Below, piece by piece: positions 1 through 8,850 of a DNA stretch of 30,415 nucleotides. Each line of letters starts with the position of its first letter. Within the stretch, counting starts at the first letter, position 1. This stretch comes from Coptodactyla brooksi (lineage: Eukaryota; Arthropoda; Insecta; Coleoptera; Scarabaeidae), in NCBI GenBank assembly GCA_033557675.1, contig JAWQRM010000110.1:1-30415 (forward strand), written 5' to 3'. Below the pieces are notes generated by a model. The model did not search any database, was not told where the DNA came from, and saw nothing but the letters and a program-made list of their open reading frames with translations. A program made the position numbers and the translations under genes.

Positions 1-366
1 GAACCGATTTGTGTTGTCCCTTGAGGTTCGTTATATCCGAGGTTGACTGTGTATAGACTAGGCACTTAAAGTGGTGCTGTAGGTATATTTTTGTATTGTA
101 GTTTGGGACTTAGATTAGGTAGCACTGACTGTACTTTTATAACCTAAAACTTGATGTTTCTTTAGGTAATGTTATGGTTTTACGTAAAAATTTCTTGCGC
201 CTAGTATGTCATATAAAATAAAATCAGGTAAGTCAATATTATATGTCAATTTTGGTACTAAAGTTGCTGGTCTAAATATCACGCTTTCATGTCTTCTCTG
301 CAATTAAAAAATTATGGGATATTATTGTCCTACTCGTATTTCTTCGGTGGTATAAAAAATATTCTA
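1..366. other. No recognisable feature
   Basis: AT-rich sequence with no recognisable coding, RNA or repeat signal before the piggyBac-like fragment. Confidence 0.5.
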
Positions 367-606
367 ATGGTATTTTTCAGTTCCAAACGAACATTGACAG
401 ATGATGATTTGCAGTACTGTGCTGAATATTTGTTGGATAAATAATCTATTGAAGATGATCCATTTGCTACAGATGAGAACTCTTACTATGAAAATGATTC
501 AGATGAGTTAGATGTGAGTTTCTCTGAAAAAGACGGCGATAATTCTGACATTGAAGCAAAAATTAGTCCAGAAGCAAGCAAAAGTGGGCTCGAAACGGTT
601 AAATGA
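367..606 (+). pseudogene. PiggyBac-like transposase N-terminal fragment (tentative)
   Basis: From the ATG at 367 the frame reads MVFFSSKRTLTDDDLQYC and continues through one internal TAA (about 433) into a strongly acidic Asp/Glu/Ser-rich stretch, ending at TGA 604-606. A short K/R-T-L-T-D-D start followed by an acidic low-complexity segment is typical of the N-terminus of piggyBac and PGBD-type transposases. Those enzymes cut and paste DNA at TTAA sites. The DDD catalytic core is absent. The bases just before the SSKR codons also resemble a splice acceptor (tatttttcag), so a host exon is an alternative. The in-frame stop makes it non-functional as it stands. It faces a clearer piggyBac fragment on the other strand. 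Confidence 0.4.
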
Positions 607-929
607 AAATTGCAGTAGTAGCGAATTTTGTGGGGAATAATAAAATAACTTTATCAAAAGGTCCAATCTGAAAACATATGCATATCCATATGCCATGTTG
701 CTTCATTTGATTTTAACCTCGCTGGCAAAGAGCGTGTACCCGGATTGTCGTGTATTTGTACGTTAATTAAAAAAGGAAGTCATGAGTGACTTGAATGAAG
801 TTTGTTCCGCGGAAAGATTATTAATTTTATAACAGCTATACAAGGAACAATAAATATAAAAATAACAACTTTACATATTTTTTTTAATTTGGAATGAAAA
901 TAGCACTATAAACAGTAATAATAAAATTA

Positions 930-1416
930 TTGTTTATAATGCTATTTTCTAACTTAATTTTATGACGTGTCTTGATATAGCACACTGTGCAACGCTGTCT
1001 CTTCCCAGGACTTTTTAACTTGCGGCAGTGTATTTGCAGCCATGATTTATCTATTTGTAACTTTTCTGTACAGTACATGAACACTTACTACTCCTGTTGC
1101 TAGCATTATTTCGAAAGCTAACTTTTTAAACTACTTTACATCTCGCCGTATAGTACTACTCCAAGGCGTTATTTGGTGTGACATGTATGTACGGTATAAA
1201 ATTATTATAGTCAGAATAAGCCCGAGCTTTTCGATCACATTCCCCCTTCGTGTTGCGCTTACCAATTCTGAGGTGTGCTTTGTGCTTAGGGTTAAAACAT
1301 TTCCTTTTTTGTTTCAACCTGACAACATCTATGTTATTTTCTTTAAGAATTACTTCGCCATTATTCAGTATTTGTTGTTTCACTACTTTACAATTAAATT
1401 TTCTTCTATTTTTCAT
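930..1416 (-). pseudogene. PiggyBac transposase C-terminal remnant
   Basis: On the minus strand, frame-shifting pieces give the C-terminal half of a piggyBac (DDE_Tnp_1_7) transposase. First comes a basic segment with NNGEVILKENN, resembling the family's 'G.VVLKWKDKRDV' strand. About 300 bases later, in another frame, is KLAFEIMLATGVVSVHVLYR followed by KVTNR, which matches the conserved 'Y.K...EI..T.VVNAY.LY.KVTNK' helix. Last is a Cys-containing tail with RQRCTVCYIKTRHK, corresponding to the C-terminal cysteine-rich (RING/PHD-like) domain. Several frameshifts and stops show decay. The orientation is opposite to the putative N-terminal fragment at 367-606, so the two are either different insertions or an inverted rearrangement. 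No TTAA-flanked ends were identified. Confidence 0.6.
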
Positions 1417-1435
1417 TACAATGAGAAATAAGTAT

Positions 1436-1459
1436 ATTTAGTGACTACAGTCACTAAAT
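1436..1459. repeat. 24-bp near-perfect palindrome
   Basis: The 11-bp arm atttagtgact (1436-1446) is exactly complementary to 1449-1459 around a 2-base spacer. It lies between the piggyBac and reverse-transcriptase remnants and could mark an element end. Its function is unknown. Confidence 0.7.
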
Positions 1460-1544
1460 GAGTCTTCTTACAATGTTCCACGTTTAAGAGGATAGTCGTA
1501 CACGTGCTCTGCGACTATGGTCTTCTGTTGAAGAGAAATTAGCG

Positions 1545-1935
1545 AATATCAATGCGGCTTCAGACAGGAGCGAACAGCGAATTATGGTTTGGTATTGAGA
1601 TAGATACAGGCAAAAAGTTACGAATGTAAGACACCAACATTCACCCTTTTCATAGACTTCAAACAAACTTATGGTAAAGTGAAGAGAAGAGAAATATTTA
1701 AAGAATTGAAAGGTCTAGGTGTGATTAACAAGCTGATCAACACGACAAGAGTAACATTGAGGGCTACAGAGAAGTCGTCTGCGTGGTTCAGCGTTGTACT
1801 ATAGAAGGCTACTAGAGGAACGAATACTAATAGATCGGGTCTAGTACACTGGAGAAATAGCAAATGCCTAGCGTTTGCAGAAGATATGGTAATCCTAAAT
1901 TTAAAACATCCACTTGTGCATAAAAGAAAATAAAT
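1545..1935 (+). pseudogene. Non-LTR retrotransposon reverse-transcriptase remnant
   Basis: A decayed plus-strand reverse transcriptase. Near 1545 the sequence reads EYQCGFRQER, matching the 'QxGFRxGRST' approach to the catalytic palm. At about 1643 comes FTLFIDFKQTYGKVKRREIF (motif A, with the catalytic Asp in FIDFK), continuing into KELKGLGVINKLINTTRVTL. Around 1868-1890 CLAFAEDMVIL corresponds to motif C (canonical [FY]ADD; the second Asp is Glu here). Only about 60 codons separate motifs A and C, far fewer than in intact enzymes, so the middle of the palm, including the GxxQGD..SP region, has been deleted. At least one stop and one frame change are present. This is a dead fragment of an insect LINE; the clade cannot be fixed. 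Confidence 0.75.
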
Positions 1936-2027
1936 TCTAAGCTTAAAAAGTTAAAAATGACAAGTGCGATTGAAATAAACTACCCTATGTGGCTAAACAA
2001 TATCCTAATCTTTGGTGGTTAAGGATT

Positions 2028-2120
2028 TTTGGAACCTTTGGCTTAGTAACAAAGTTTGCACGACTGTCACCACTATAGCAAAATCGAAAAGTTTATTTAT
2101 GCCTAATGCAAGTTTCGCCG
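2028..2120 (-). repeat. Copy of dispersed GTGGTGACA repeat family
   Basis: The reverse complement contains gtggtgaca, then caaactttgttactaagcc and a ggttccaa block, in the same order as at 2975-3060 and 28955-29060. It is followed by 'tttcgccgatcaattcggc' and a 'catcttcag' motif, like the ends of other repeats in this window. Confidence 0.6.
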
Positions 2121-2145
2121 ATCAATTCGGCATCTTCAGAAGCGT

Positions 2146-2163
2146 TAGCGACAAATGTCGCTA
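2146..2163. repeat. Short hairpin at the edge of the dispersed repeat
   Basis: The 8-bp arm tagcgaca (2146-2153) is perfectly complementary to tgtcgcta (2156-2163) around a 2-base loop. Confidence 0.6.
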
Positions 2164-2189
2164 CTATAATATGTACTAAACAGCCGTCT

Positions 2190-2495
2190 TACTAAAACGA
2201 AACAGTTTCCAAGTTTATTGCAGCAATAACTGGAACTATTCGTGTTTCAAGTAAGTCGCAATATTTCTGGTCATTTAACGTTTCATCAATAAAAAAGGGC
2301 CTATTGAAGTGGCTATTGAATGGCCACCCAGGATTGCAGCCCAACATTACGTTTTTGGGAATATTGGGTGCGAACAGAAAAACTTTTATGTAGGTTTTCA
2401 CGAGACCAACATCGAACAACGGATGGATTGTGTTTCCGTGTAATGGAAAAGTAGCGTCATCGGTGAAAACAATATTTGCAATAAAATCTTTATTT
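2190..2495 (-). pseudogene. Tc1/mariner-like transposase remnant
   Basis: The minus strand gives VFTDDATFPLHGNT, resembling the 'FTDE(A/S)TF..NG' first-aspartate block of a Tc1/mariner-type DDE transposase. A frame-shifted RCWSRENLH ('YWS.ENPH') follows, then NRPFFIDETLNDQKYCDLL, matching the 'GP(F/Y)FIDG.L....Y...L' block. The blocks are in family order and correctly spaced but lie in at least two reading frames. The second and third catalytic residues lie past the end of the recognisable segment. The copy is inactive. It belongs to the same broad family as the debris at 12480-12960. Confidence 0.65.
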
Positions 2496-2866
2496 TAATT
2501 GGTCTTCTTTATTACGAGCTCAAAAAACAAGTACTTGCTGCAAAAAGTGACTTGCAATTTTTGAGGAAAGGTGTATACGGCTATTTTAAACTTGAAATTT
2601 ACGTTAAATATTTCACCTACGAAAATATGTTTTCTACGACGGTCTAGCAGCGAATAACATGACACCTATTGCCCGACGGTTGGCCCAATGTGCCCAATCC
2701 CTCCATTAACACGTGTTCGTGTGCTGACTATTCTATGTAGTAATAATTATAAGTAAACATCTATAAAAGAAAACTCGTAATTCTGGCTTTTGTTCTCCTT
2801 TAACTGAAATCCTGGCTACGCCCTTATTATAGATAATTATTCAAAAACAATGTATATCTAAATAAT

Positions 2867-3060
2867 GGCAACACTACACCAAAACAGAAAAATTACTCTT
2901 CGGCGCACGTTTCATTACAAAAGTGAGCATCATCAGGAGTAATGAAAGGCTCGATGATATTGATTTTAAACGACGAAACGTGCCTCGAGCAGTAATTTTT
3001 CAGTGTTGGTGTAGTGGTGACATTGTTTAACTTTGTTACTAAGCCGAAGATTCCAAACCC
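2867..3060. repeat. Inverted-repeat element of the GTGGTGACA family
   Basis: Arms 2867-2913 and 2975-3021 are inverted copies of each other, with about 39 of 47 positions pairing. Each runs from a gtttcgt-type core outward to a 'tgtagtggtgac' end. The loop carries 'gagcatcatcaggagtaatg'. The right arm continues into 'aactttgttactaagcc' and a ttccaaaccc block shared with other copies. It looks like a small non-autonomous DNA element or a terminal module of a larger one. Confidence 0.65.
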
Positions 3061-3655
3061 ACAACTTTAAATTAGGTACTCAACTAATATACCCACCTAG
3101 TGTCTACAGCCGTGTGATTTAGAGTTAGTAATATTGTTTGACATACTACATGCAAATCGCTTTTATGATTTCACCACAACTCAGGCATATGGCGTTTGTT
3201 CTTGGGACGCCGGGTGTCTTCCCATTATCGTGGTGGGATGAACACGAACTGCATACCCGTGCCGTTTTGCTATTACAATGACACTTTTGTAACTACTTGA
3301 GAAGGCGCACAAACAATTTTTTATTTTAACGTTTTTTAATCTTTGCAAATATATTTTTGGTCCATCTGCTGCCCTTTGGACAATAACGTCGGATGAAAAA
3401 TGGTTTTCACGTGTTCATGGTTCTATGAGTTATTTAAATAAAAATGTTACCACTGACTATTTCCAATAACTACATTCTCTTGATACAATAAGTATTCGCG
3501 CAATTATGTATATCGTCTGGATATCAGCCCAATTTAGAATTATGTATTCTCGAACATTCTCATTTAATGTAAAAGGAACGTATTCCATTTTCTTCTAAAC
3601 TAAGCAGTAGTTAGTAATTTCTAACTTTTTATTGAAACTTGAAATTTTTTTAAGA
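3061..3655. other. No recognisable feature
   Basis: AT-rich sequence. A short GC-richer patch near 3190-3260 has no open reading frame or homology that I recognise. Confidence 0.5.
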
Positions 3656-3656
3656 A

Positions 3657-3725
3657 AATAAATTGACCTCCGAGAAGGATTCAAATCTGCGATCTGCTTT
3701 CATGACAGGTTTCCCCTCCTTCGAA
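3657..3725 (-). repeat. Partial tRNA-derived SINE, minus strand
   Basis: The reverse complement reads cctgtcatgaaagcag, then a B-box-like gatttgaatcc, then ttctcggagg. These are the same successive blocks as in the plus-strand SINE at 3780-4235, in the same order. The A-box side is not clear, so this is a 5'-truncated or diverged copy lying head to head with its neighbour. Confidence 0.6.
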
Positions 3726-3779
3726 TAAAGATTGGATTTTCGAACGTAGAAACACAAGCGGATTATTTTCTGAAGAGTA

Positions 3780-4235
3780 GGATAAACCATCGCATAGCTG
3801 AGCGGTTAATGTATCTGTCATGAAAGTAGCCCACTCCAACCTCCCTAACAGTTTAAATACCTGGGACGAGTATTGTTAATCTCATTCATTTTTGTAAACT
3901 CACACAGACTGCTGGTTCTAAGGAACCACACCGTATTCATGTCGCGTTCCATTTTTATCTTTTGTAAATATTTTGTTATTATTTATTGTTGATTATTATT
4001 AGGTTAAGGTATTAATGTAACGTGAATAAAGTTCCGCCGATTTAAAATGCGATAAGCACTAGGAAAATCGATGTTAGTTATAAGTTCCCTTTGTATTTAG
4101 TTTTAAGTATTTTATGTAAGGAAAATGTATTATTATAATGAATAAATGTATATTTGAATTTGAATTTGAATTTGTCATGAAAGTAGAAGGTCACAGGTTC
4201 TAATCCTCCTCGGAGGAGGATTTATTTTCTTTTTT
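3780..4235 (+). repeat. tRNA-derived SINE split by a LINE insertion
   Basis: An RNA polymerase III A-box-like block (tagctgagcgg, from 3795) is followed by 'gtatctgtcatgaaagtag', which is interrupted at 3829 and resumes at 4174. A good B box, ggttctaatcc (4196-4206), and 'cctcggagg' then follow. With the insert removed, the A-box to B-box distance is tRNA-like. SINEs of this type are transcribed by Pol III from these internal boxes and mobilised by LINE enzymes. Confidence 0.75.
3830..4173 (+). mobile_element. 5'-truncated non-LTR retrotransposon (3' end)
   Basis: This 344-bp insert is bounded on both sides by the identical 13-bp sequence gtcatgaaagtag (3817-3829 and 4174-4186). That is a target-site duplication created inside the tRNA-derived SINE. 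The insert ends in a simple tail of repeated tttgaa units (from about 4150). A variable-length duplication, a missing 5' part and a short tandem 3' tail are the signature of target-primed reverse transcription by a non-LTR element. No coding sequence remains, so this is 3' untranslated region. The perfect duplication suggests a fairly recent event. Confidence 0.8.
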
Positions 4236-4700
4236 CGACAAAAAGTAATGAATTATTTAAACACAGACATGGTTACCAACTTTTCTCTTGGAGGAGATTT
4301 ATTTTAATGTACATAGTTTCTTGTAATATGTGGGCAAAATGTCCACGAATACACAGAAAATGTATGTTAGTGGTAGGTGTTCGTACAAAGATCTTATACG
4401 AATTATCTATTACATCTCGACACTGAAATAATCAACTTTTGTAATTTCATTCTTAGCCAAATAAAGTACTTTTTTAACCTGCGATGGAACCAACAAGAGC
4501 TACAGCATTATAATTTTTACAATGATTTGCAGTGAGATTATTACTCTAACATCTAACAGACACCACACCCTTCACCTTGTATGATTGGAAAATATTAACT
4601 ATAAAGGCGATACTTTTGTAGTCACTTTAATGATAATAAATTTAATGATATGTATTCACGTTCGCAGTGAATGGATGCCATAGTAAAAACTTATCTATTT
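4236..4700. other. No recognisable feature
   Basis: AT-rich sequence with no recognised gene or repeat, up to the outer arm of the long inverted-repeat element. Confidence 0.5.
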
Positions 4701-5142
4701 ATATTTCTGTTTTGTTTTGGTGATGAATAATGCTTTTATTGGCTGTTTTTAATTTGTTTATTAAGTTTACCGGATTCGGCCTAATTTTGAGCCATCTTCA
4801 GAGCTCTATAAATAACAATATTTGTGTTATGAGATAGTTTTGCTGATTATGTAGAATAGTATATTACATTCGATTTTGTGGTATTATTTTAACCATTTAA
4901 ATTGTTTGATTGTTTTGGTTTAAAGTATATTGTTTTGGATAAAGATAGTCTCCTGTGGAAATTACTTAGGTCGTAGGTTCCCAAAGTGTGGGTCGTGACC
5001 CCCGGGGGACCGCGTTAAAGAACTAGGGTATCGCGAGAAAATTTTCAAAATGAAATAAAAAGTCTTTATTAAAACATTTACTTCAATCTTTCGTAACGTA
5101 AATAAAAGTTTATCACACAAAAGTAATGCGACAACACGTAAT

Positions 5143-6734
5143 TTAACTAGTGAACATATATGTTATTCTAGAACATAAACATGATTCTTCCACCTTGCGG
5201 AATGTAAAAAGTAAAAATATTAGTGCGACGTATGTGCCTTTTTCAGAAACTAGTTTTTCAACTCTGGGCTCTATATTAATAGTAGATTCACATACAATGA
5301 TATAATTTTTAAGTTCGAGTCGGCTTCTCACTTTTGTTTTAATGGCAGCCACATGCGAGAAACTAATCTCGCTTAAATATGATGTTGCAAATGGAACCAA
5401 AATCTTAACAGCTTTGTCCCCCAGCTCAGGATATTCTTGCGTCCTTTTCGTCGAAAACTGATTTGGGTTTTAGGAGAAAAATTCTAGCTTCAGTCACATA
5501 GCTGTTGTTTTAAATTGTGCAAATTGACTTGCATCTCAGCAAACACATTCTCAGAATTTATCATATCATACTTGGCCATATCTTCCAGGAGTTCTTTAAT
5601 GCACCGGAAAGAATCAAATCTCTTATTTCCAATTAAAGTTGACCACAAATCAATTTTCTTTATAAATCTGTTAATTTTATCCGTAGCTGTTATTATATTG
5701 ACATCGCGACCTTACAAACAACTGTCCTAAGTATCTAAGTATCTAAGTCCTCAAAAATCAGCAAGTAAAGTCAGTCTAAGAAGCCAAAGGGAATTTAAAA
5801 ACAAGTTGCAAGTTCATCAAAACATCTGCTTTTATCTCGAAAACTATTTTCAAGACATTACCTCTCGAAAGCCATCTTACTTCTGTGTGGCAAAGAAGAT
5901 CTACATGTAAAGAGCCCATGTCTTCACAAATGTTTCTAAAAATACGAGTCTGCAACGCTTTTCCTTTGATAGAATTTACAACTTTAATAACATTTTCCAT
6001 AACACAGTCCATTTCAGAAGGTAAAGCTTTTGACGCAAGAGCTTCTCTGTGTTAAAAACAGTGTATCTATGTAGCATTTGGCTAAACATTTTGTAATTTT
6101 GAAATAAGGCCAGATAGATGTCCTGTCAGAGTCGTTGTGCCATCGGTGCAAATAGAAACGCATTTCGTCCACTCGATATCGGCCTTCTCTGTACTTTTCA
6201 TAAAAGCGTCAAATAAACAATTTCCGGTCGTATTGGTATCTAATGGCGTACAGAATAAAACGTCTTCTGTAAAACTATTTTTTGTATCGTACCTTACGAA
6301 TATTATAAACTGGGCACAGTAGAAATATCTGTAGAGTCGACTTTCTGTAGTGAGAAGTACGTATACTTCTTAATATTATCAACAATTTGTGACCTTTTTT
6401 CACCTAACATTATTTGTACCATTTCAACAGCTGCAGGAAAAATCACATTTTCAGCAATTGTATGCGGCGTACTGGTTTTTGCAATACGAAATGCAGCTCG
6501 ATAAATTGCTAATAAAGCTTTTTCATTAGTAGTGGATACTGATGTAAAAGTGGCTTGCTCTATGCGAAGGAAGTATAACTTTCTTGCAAAGAATTCAATA
6601 GACCTGTCTTTCTTGTCTGGATGCTTGCTATTTAAATGACGAAGTAGCTTCGATGGCTTCATGCTTTCTATTGACAACATTTCTCCGCAAACAACACAGT
6701 GAGGTCTATTGATTAATATATTAAAGATATTCAT
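5143..6734 (-). pseudogene. hAT transposase (ZBED5/SCAND3-like), disrupted
   Basis: The minus-strand frame from the ATG at 6734 begins with a BED-type zinc finger: HCVVCGEML, then LLRHLNSKHPD (a C..C...H....H pattern). A basic/aromatic segment and TPHTIAENVIFPAAVEMV follow, and are characteristic of this hAT subgroup. Further downstream, in other frames, are HTEVRWLSRGNVL (the RNase-H-fold 'H..VRWLS.G..L' block) at about 5860-5900 and FATSYLSEISFSHVAAIKTK followed by VRSRLELKN, the C-terminal hAT dimerisation region, at about 5390-5300. Intact relatives encode roughly 600 residues in one frame. Here stops and frameshifts separate at least three frames, so the copy cannot make active transposase, which would normally cut and paste the element via its inverted ends. 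Confidence 0.85.
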
Positions 6735-6834
6735 CGCTGTACAATCTATTTTTCTTTTTATTGTTACTTTCCGACGTAGATTGTACTAATGATTTTTTTT
6801 AAATCTATTCATATTTAGATACATATCTATTCAT

Positions 6835-6869
6835 ATTTCGTGTTACGAGTATACCTCGTAACACGAAAT
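6835..6869. repeat. Perfect 15-bp inverted repeat upstream of the hAT transposase
   Basis: The arm atttcgtgttacgag (6835-6849) pairs perfectly with 6855-6869 around a 5-base spacer. It lies about 100 bp upstream of the transposase start, in the element's subterminal region, where hAT transposases often bind short repeats. The binding role is an inference. Confidence 0.7.
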
Positions 6870-8027
6870 TTATACCTTGGTAAAAAAATACGCTACTTAG
6901 TAAGAGATGGCGCAAGCAACAATTTATAATATAAATTTATTATTTTATATTTTCCAGACTGTTGTACTTTAAATGTACATTTTCACATGATATTAAAAAA
7001 TACAATGTTTACTAATAAGAACATTAATAATTGTTCCCTACACTGTTATAAAATCTTTGTTACCAGGGTGCTAAAAAGGGGTCGCATAATTTCATAACTT
7101 TCTATAAGGGGGTCGCGAACTTCAAAAGTTTGGGAATAGGTTCCCAAACTTCATAAGTCATAGGTGACTTAGATTATTAGAACTTTCGTGGTAGTAAACT
7201 AAGTTGGGGTTGAAGAATGAAGAGAACCATCAACTTATTAAGATGGCAACTAACAGGTGGTTTTTGTTTAGTATACGTCCCTAGATAAAGGGAAGGAGAA
7301 ACCGGCGCTGTGTGTTTGCGTGTTGGGTTTCCTATATCTAGGCACGTACACTAAACAAAAACCACACGTTAGTTGCAATCTTAATAAGTTGATGGTTCTC
7401 TTCCTTCCTCAAACCCAAATTAGTTTACTACAACGAAAATTCCGATAATCTAAGTAATTTCCACAGGAATACGAAGAAGACATTCACAAGATAAATTTCA
7501 ATAAAATTACATAATTAATACGAGTTTAAATAATAACAATTCTAACGAACTTATTTACTATATTTTCGGGCACATTTAATACACAATAGTAAACCGTAAC
7601 ATACACGAATACAAAGAATAAACAACCAACAGCAAAAACATCACACCAGTTGATCCAACACCAACACATAACTCAGGTGGCAAGCAAAAACCAGCAGATG
7701 CTTTGGTGGCACTCAAAATATAAGTGACATATCTGACACACCAAAAGAGACCTCAGCGATCTTAGGTTATAATCAGTTAACACCCAGATTTAAAACTAGA
7801 CTACATAACATGTAGTGTACTCTTAAATAATACAACATTTGGTTTAAAGTAGTTTGGACTTTAAACCAAAACCATCAACCATAATTTAAATTGTTAAAGT
7901 AATACCACAAAATCGCATGTAATCAGATTCTATTCTACATAATCAGTAAAATTATCTCATAACACAAATATTGTTATTTGACAACCAGTGAAACTATTAT
8001 TTATCACCAAAACAAAACAGAAATATT

Positions 8028-8630
8028 ATAGACCTGGCAAGCTAAACTGCACTTATATTAAAATTTTCGGACAATTCTAAATCATCGATTATTTGCGGTA
8101 CACAGATAATGCGACATACCATATAGGAACTTGATCACGGTCCAACAAATCGCACCTCGTATAGCAGCAGACCAATTAAAGCATAACATGTTTGTTCTGT
8201 GGAACGTCCCACTATGTACAGCCCTATAACGTTTACCTAACATAGATCGATGATGCATATGATGGGATTTGATTGGTTATTTCATATAAAATATGGAAAC
8301 AGTAAAACATAGAATACATCCGAGAAATTACATATTCAAGTGCTGTATTTATATAATCTGAAAGCTTCATTGTTATGTATAAAATCCTTGGACAAAAGGC
8401 AATATTATTGTATATAATTAAAAATTTGTATAAAACAGACCACGTAATACATTGAATTTTCCAAAAATTTCCAAAATGTCCAAAGCTTAATTTTGATGTT
8501 AAGAGTTTAAAAGGTATTGAAACGTTAGCAACCCTTGATTGTCAATAGAGATTTATAATTAGTTATTTTTATAATAATGCTAATTTGCATCTGTTATTGA
8601 TTTTTGTACCACTGAAGACACAGAAACCTG
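8028..8630. other. Upstream region without a recognised gene
   Basis: AT-rich DNA between the inverted-repeat element and the CpG-rich promoter-like stretch. I see no coding signal or recognised repeat. It may include upstream regulatory sequence of the exon at 8782, but nothing specific is visible. Confidence 0.4.
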
Positions 8631-8639
8631 TAAAATATG

Positions 8640-8781
8640 TAGTTCTAGCGGCAACTCAGAGATGGCGGTGGCGATTACACATCGCACGCGAGCATCACAT
8701 CGGCCGACGCTGAAAAAATTGACAGTGCTGCGCGTGCTGTTGTAGCGGTAAGTTGGTTTTCGTATGCTCGGTTATATCAAA
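8640..8781 (+). promoter_or_regulatory. CpG-rich promoter/5'UTR candidate
   Basis: CpG dinucleotides are unusually dense here, with about a dozen in 120 bases, against very few in the flanking AT-rich DNA. The stretch ends at an ATG in good context. No TATA box is evident. A GTAAGT motif at 8748-8753 (gcg|gtaagt) could be the donor of an alternative non-coding first exon that bypasses the ATG at 8782. This is how a conserved housekeeping-type insect promoter and leader commonly look. The transcription start is not determinable from sequence. Confidence 0.5.
8662..8745 (+). CDS. Upstream ORF in the leader (27 codons)
   Basis: ATGGCGGTGGCG opens a short frame that ends at TAG 8743-8745, 36 bases before the main ATG and in the same frame register. 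The peptide is rich in Arg, Ala and Leu with no recognised domain. If the leader is transcribed from upstream of 8662, this ORF could dampen translation of the downstream start. Transcription from within the region would exclude it. It may also be chance. Confidence 0.25.
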   Translation: MAVAITHRTRASHRPTLKKLTVLRVLL

Positions 8782-8850
8782 ATGGCGTTCAATGGAGATG
8801 GACCACTAAATAAACGACAGAGAACGGACGTGGACTCCGCGAATAACAGA
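8782..8850 (+). CDS. First coding exon of an unidentified nuclear-type protein
   Basis: The ATG at 8782 has a favourable insect start context (atcaaaATGG) and opens 23 codons beginning MAFNGDGPLNKRQRTD, ending exactly at aga|gtaagtacc, a consensus splice donor in phase 0. If unspliced, the frame stops six codons further on. The KRQR cluster in a short hydrophilic N-terminus resembles a nuclear localisation signal at the head of many chromatin or RNA-binding proteins. I do not recognise the gene with confidence. The exon sits next to a CpG-rich leader with its own candidate donor (8748). The remaining exons must lie downstream, beyond a long repeat-filled intron and probably outside the window. 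This is the best host-gene candidate here. Confidence 0.55.

Larger units (their letters stand above)
4970..7164 (-). mobile_element. hAT element (ZBED/SCAND3-like) nested in the inverted-repeat element
   Basis: The insert interrupts the outer arm. The sequence reads ttacttag at 4962-4969 and tgacttag at 7165-7172, compatible with an 8-bp hAT target duplication with one mismatch. The uninterrupted inverted arm confirms the empty site. The ends are related inverted sequences: ggttcccaaagtgtgggtc then gtgaccccc on the left, and gggggtcgcgaa with aaaagtttgggaa on the right. That is the 'GGTTCCCAAA...GACCCC' type of terminus found on ZBED5-like hAT elements. An extra ttcccaaactt block near 7141 makes the exact right end ambiguous. 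Confidence 0.7.
4702..8027. mobile_element. Long-inverted-repeat (foldback-type) element, host of a nested hAT
   Basis: The left arm (4702-4969 plus 7173-about 7310) is the inverted copy of the right arm (about 7325-8027). For example, 'aataacaatatttgtgtta' at 4810 reappears inverted near 7961-7980, and 'cctgtggaaattacttag' at 4952-4969 appears inverted at about 7452-7469. The inner arms 7180-7300 and 7325-7450 pair almost continuously. The right arm carries about 370 bp (roughly 7472-7845) absent from the left, and the left has an extra segment near 4735-4805. Without the inserted hAT the element is about 1.1 kb and almost entirely palindromic, like a foldback or long-TIR DNA transposon. No coding sequence belongs to it. 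Confidence 0.7.

Noticed and set aside
3795..4206. Functional tRNA gene
   Set aside because: A and B boxes are present, but the body is split by a retrotransposon and does not form proper tRNA stems. It is a SINE.
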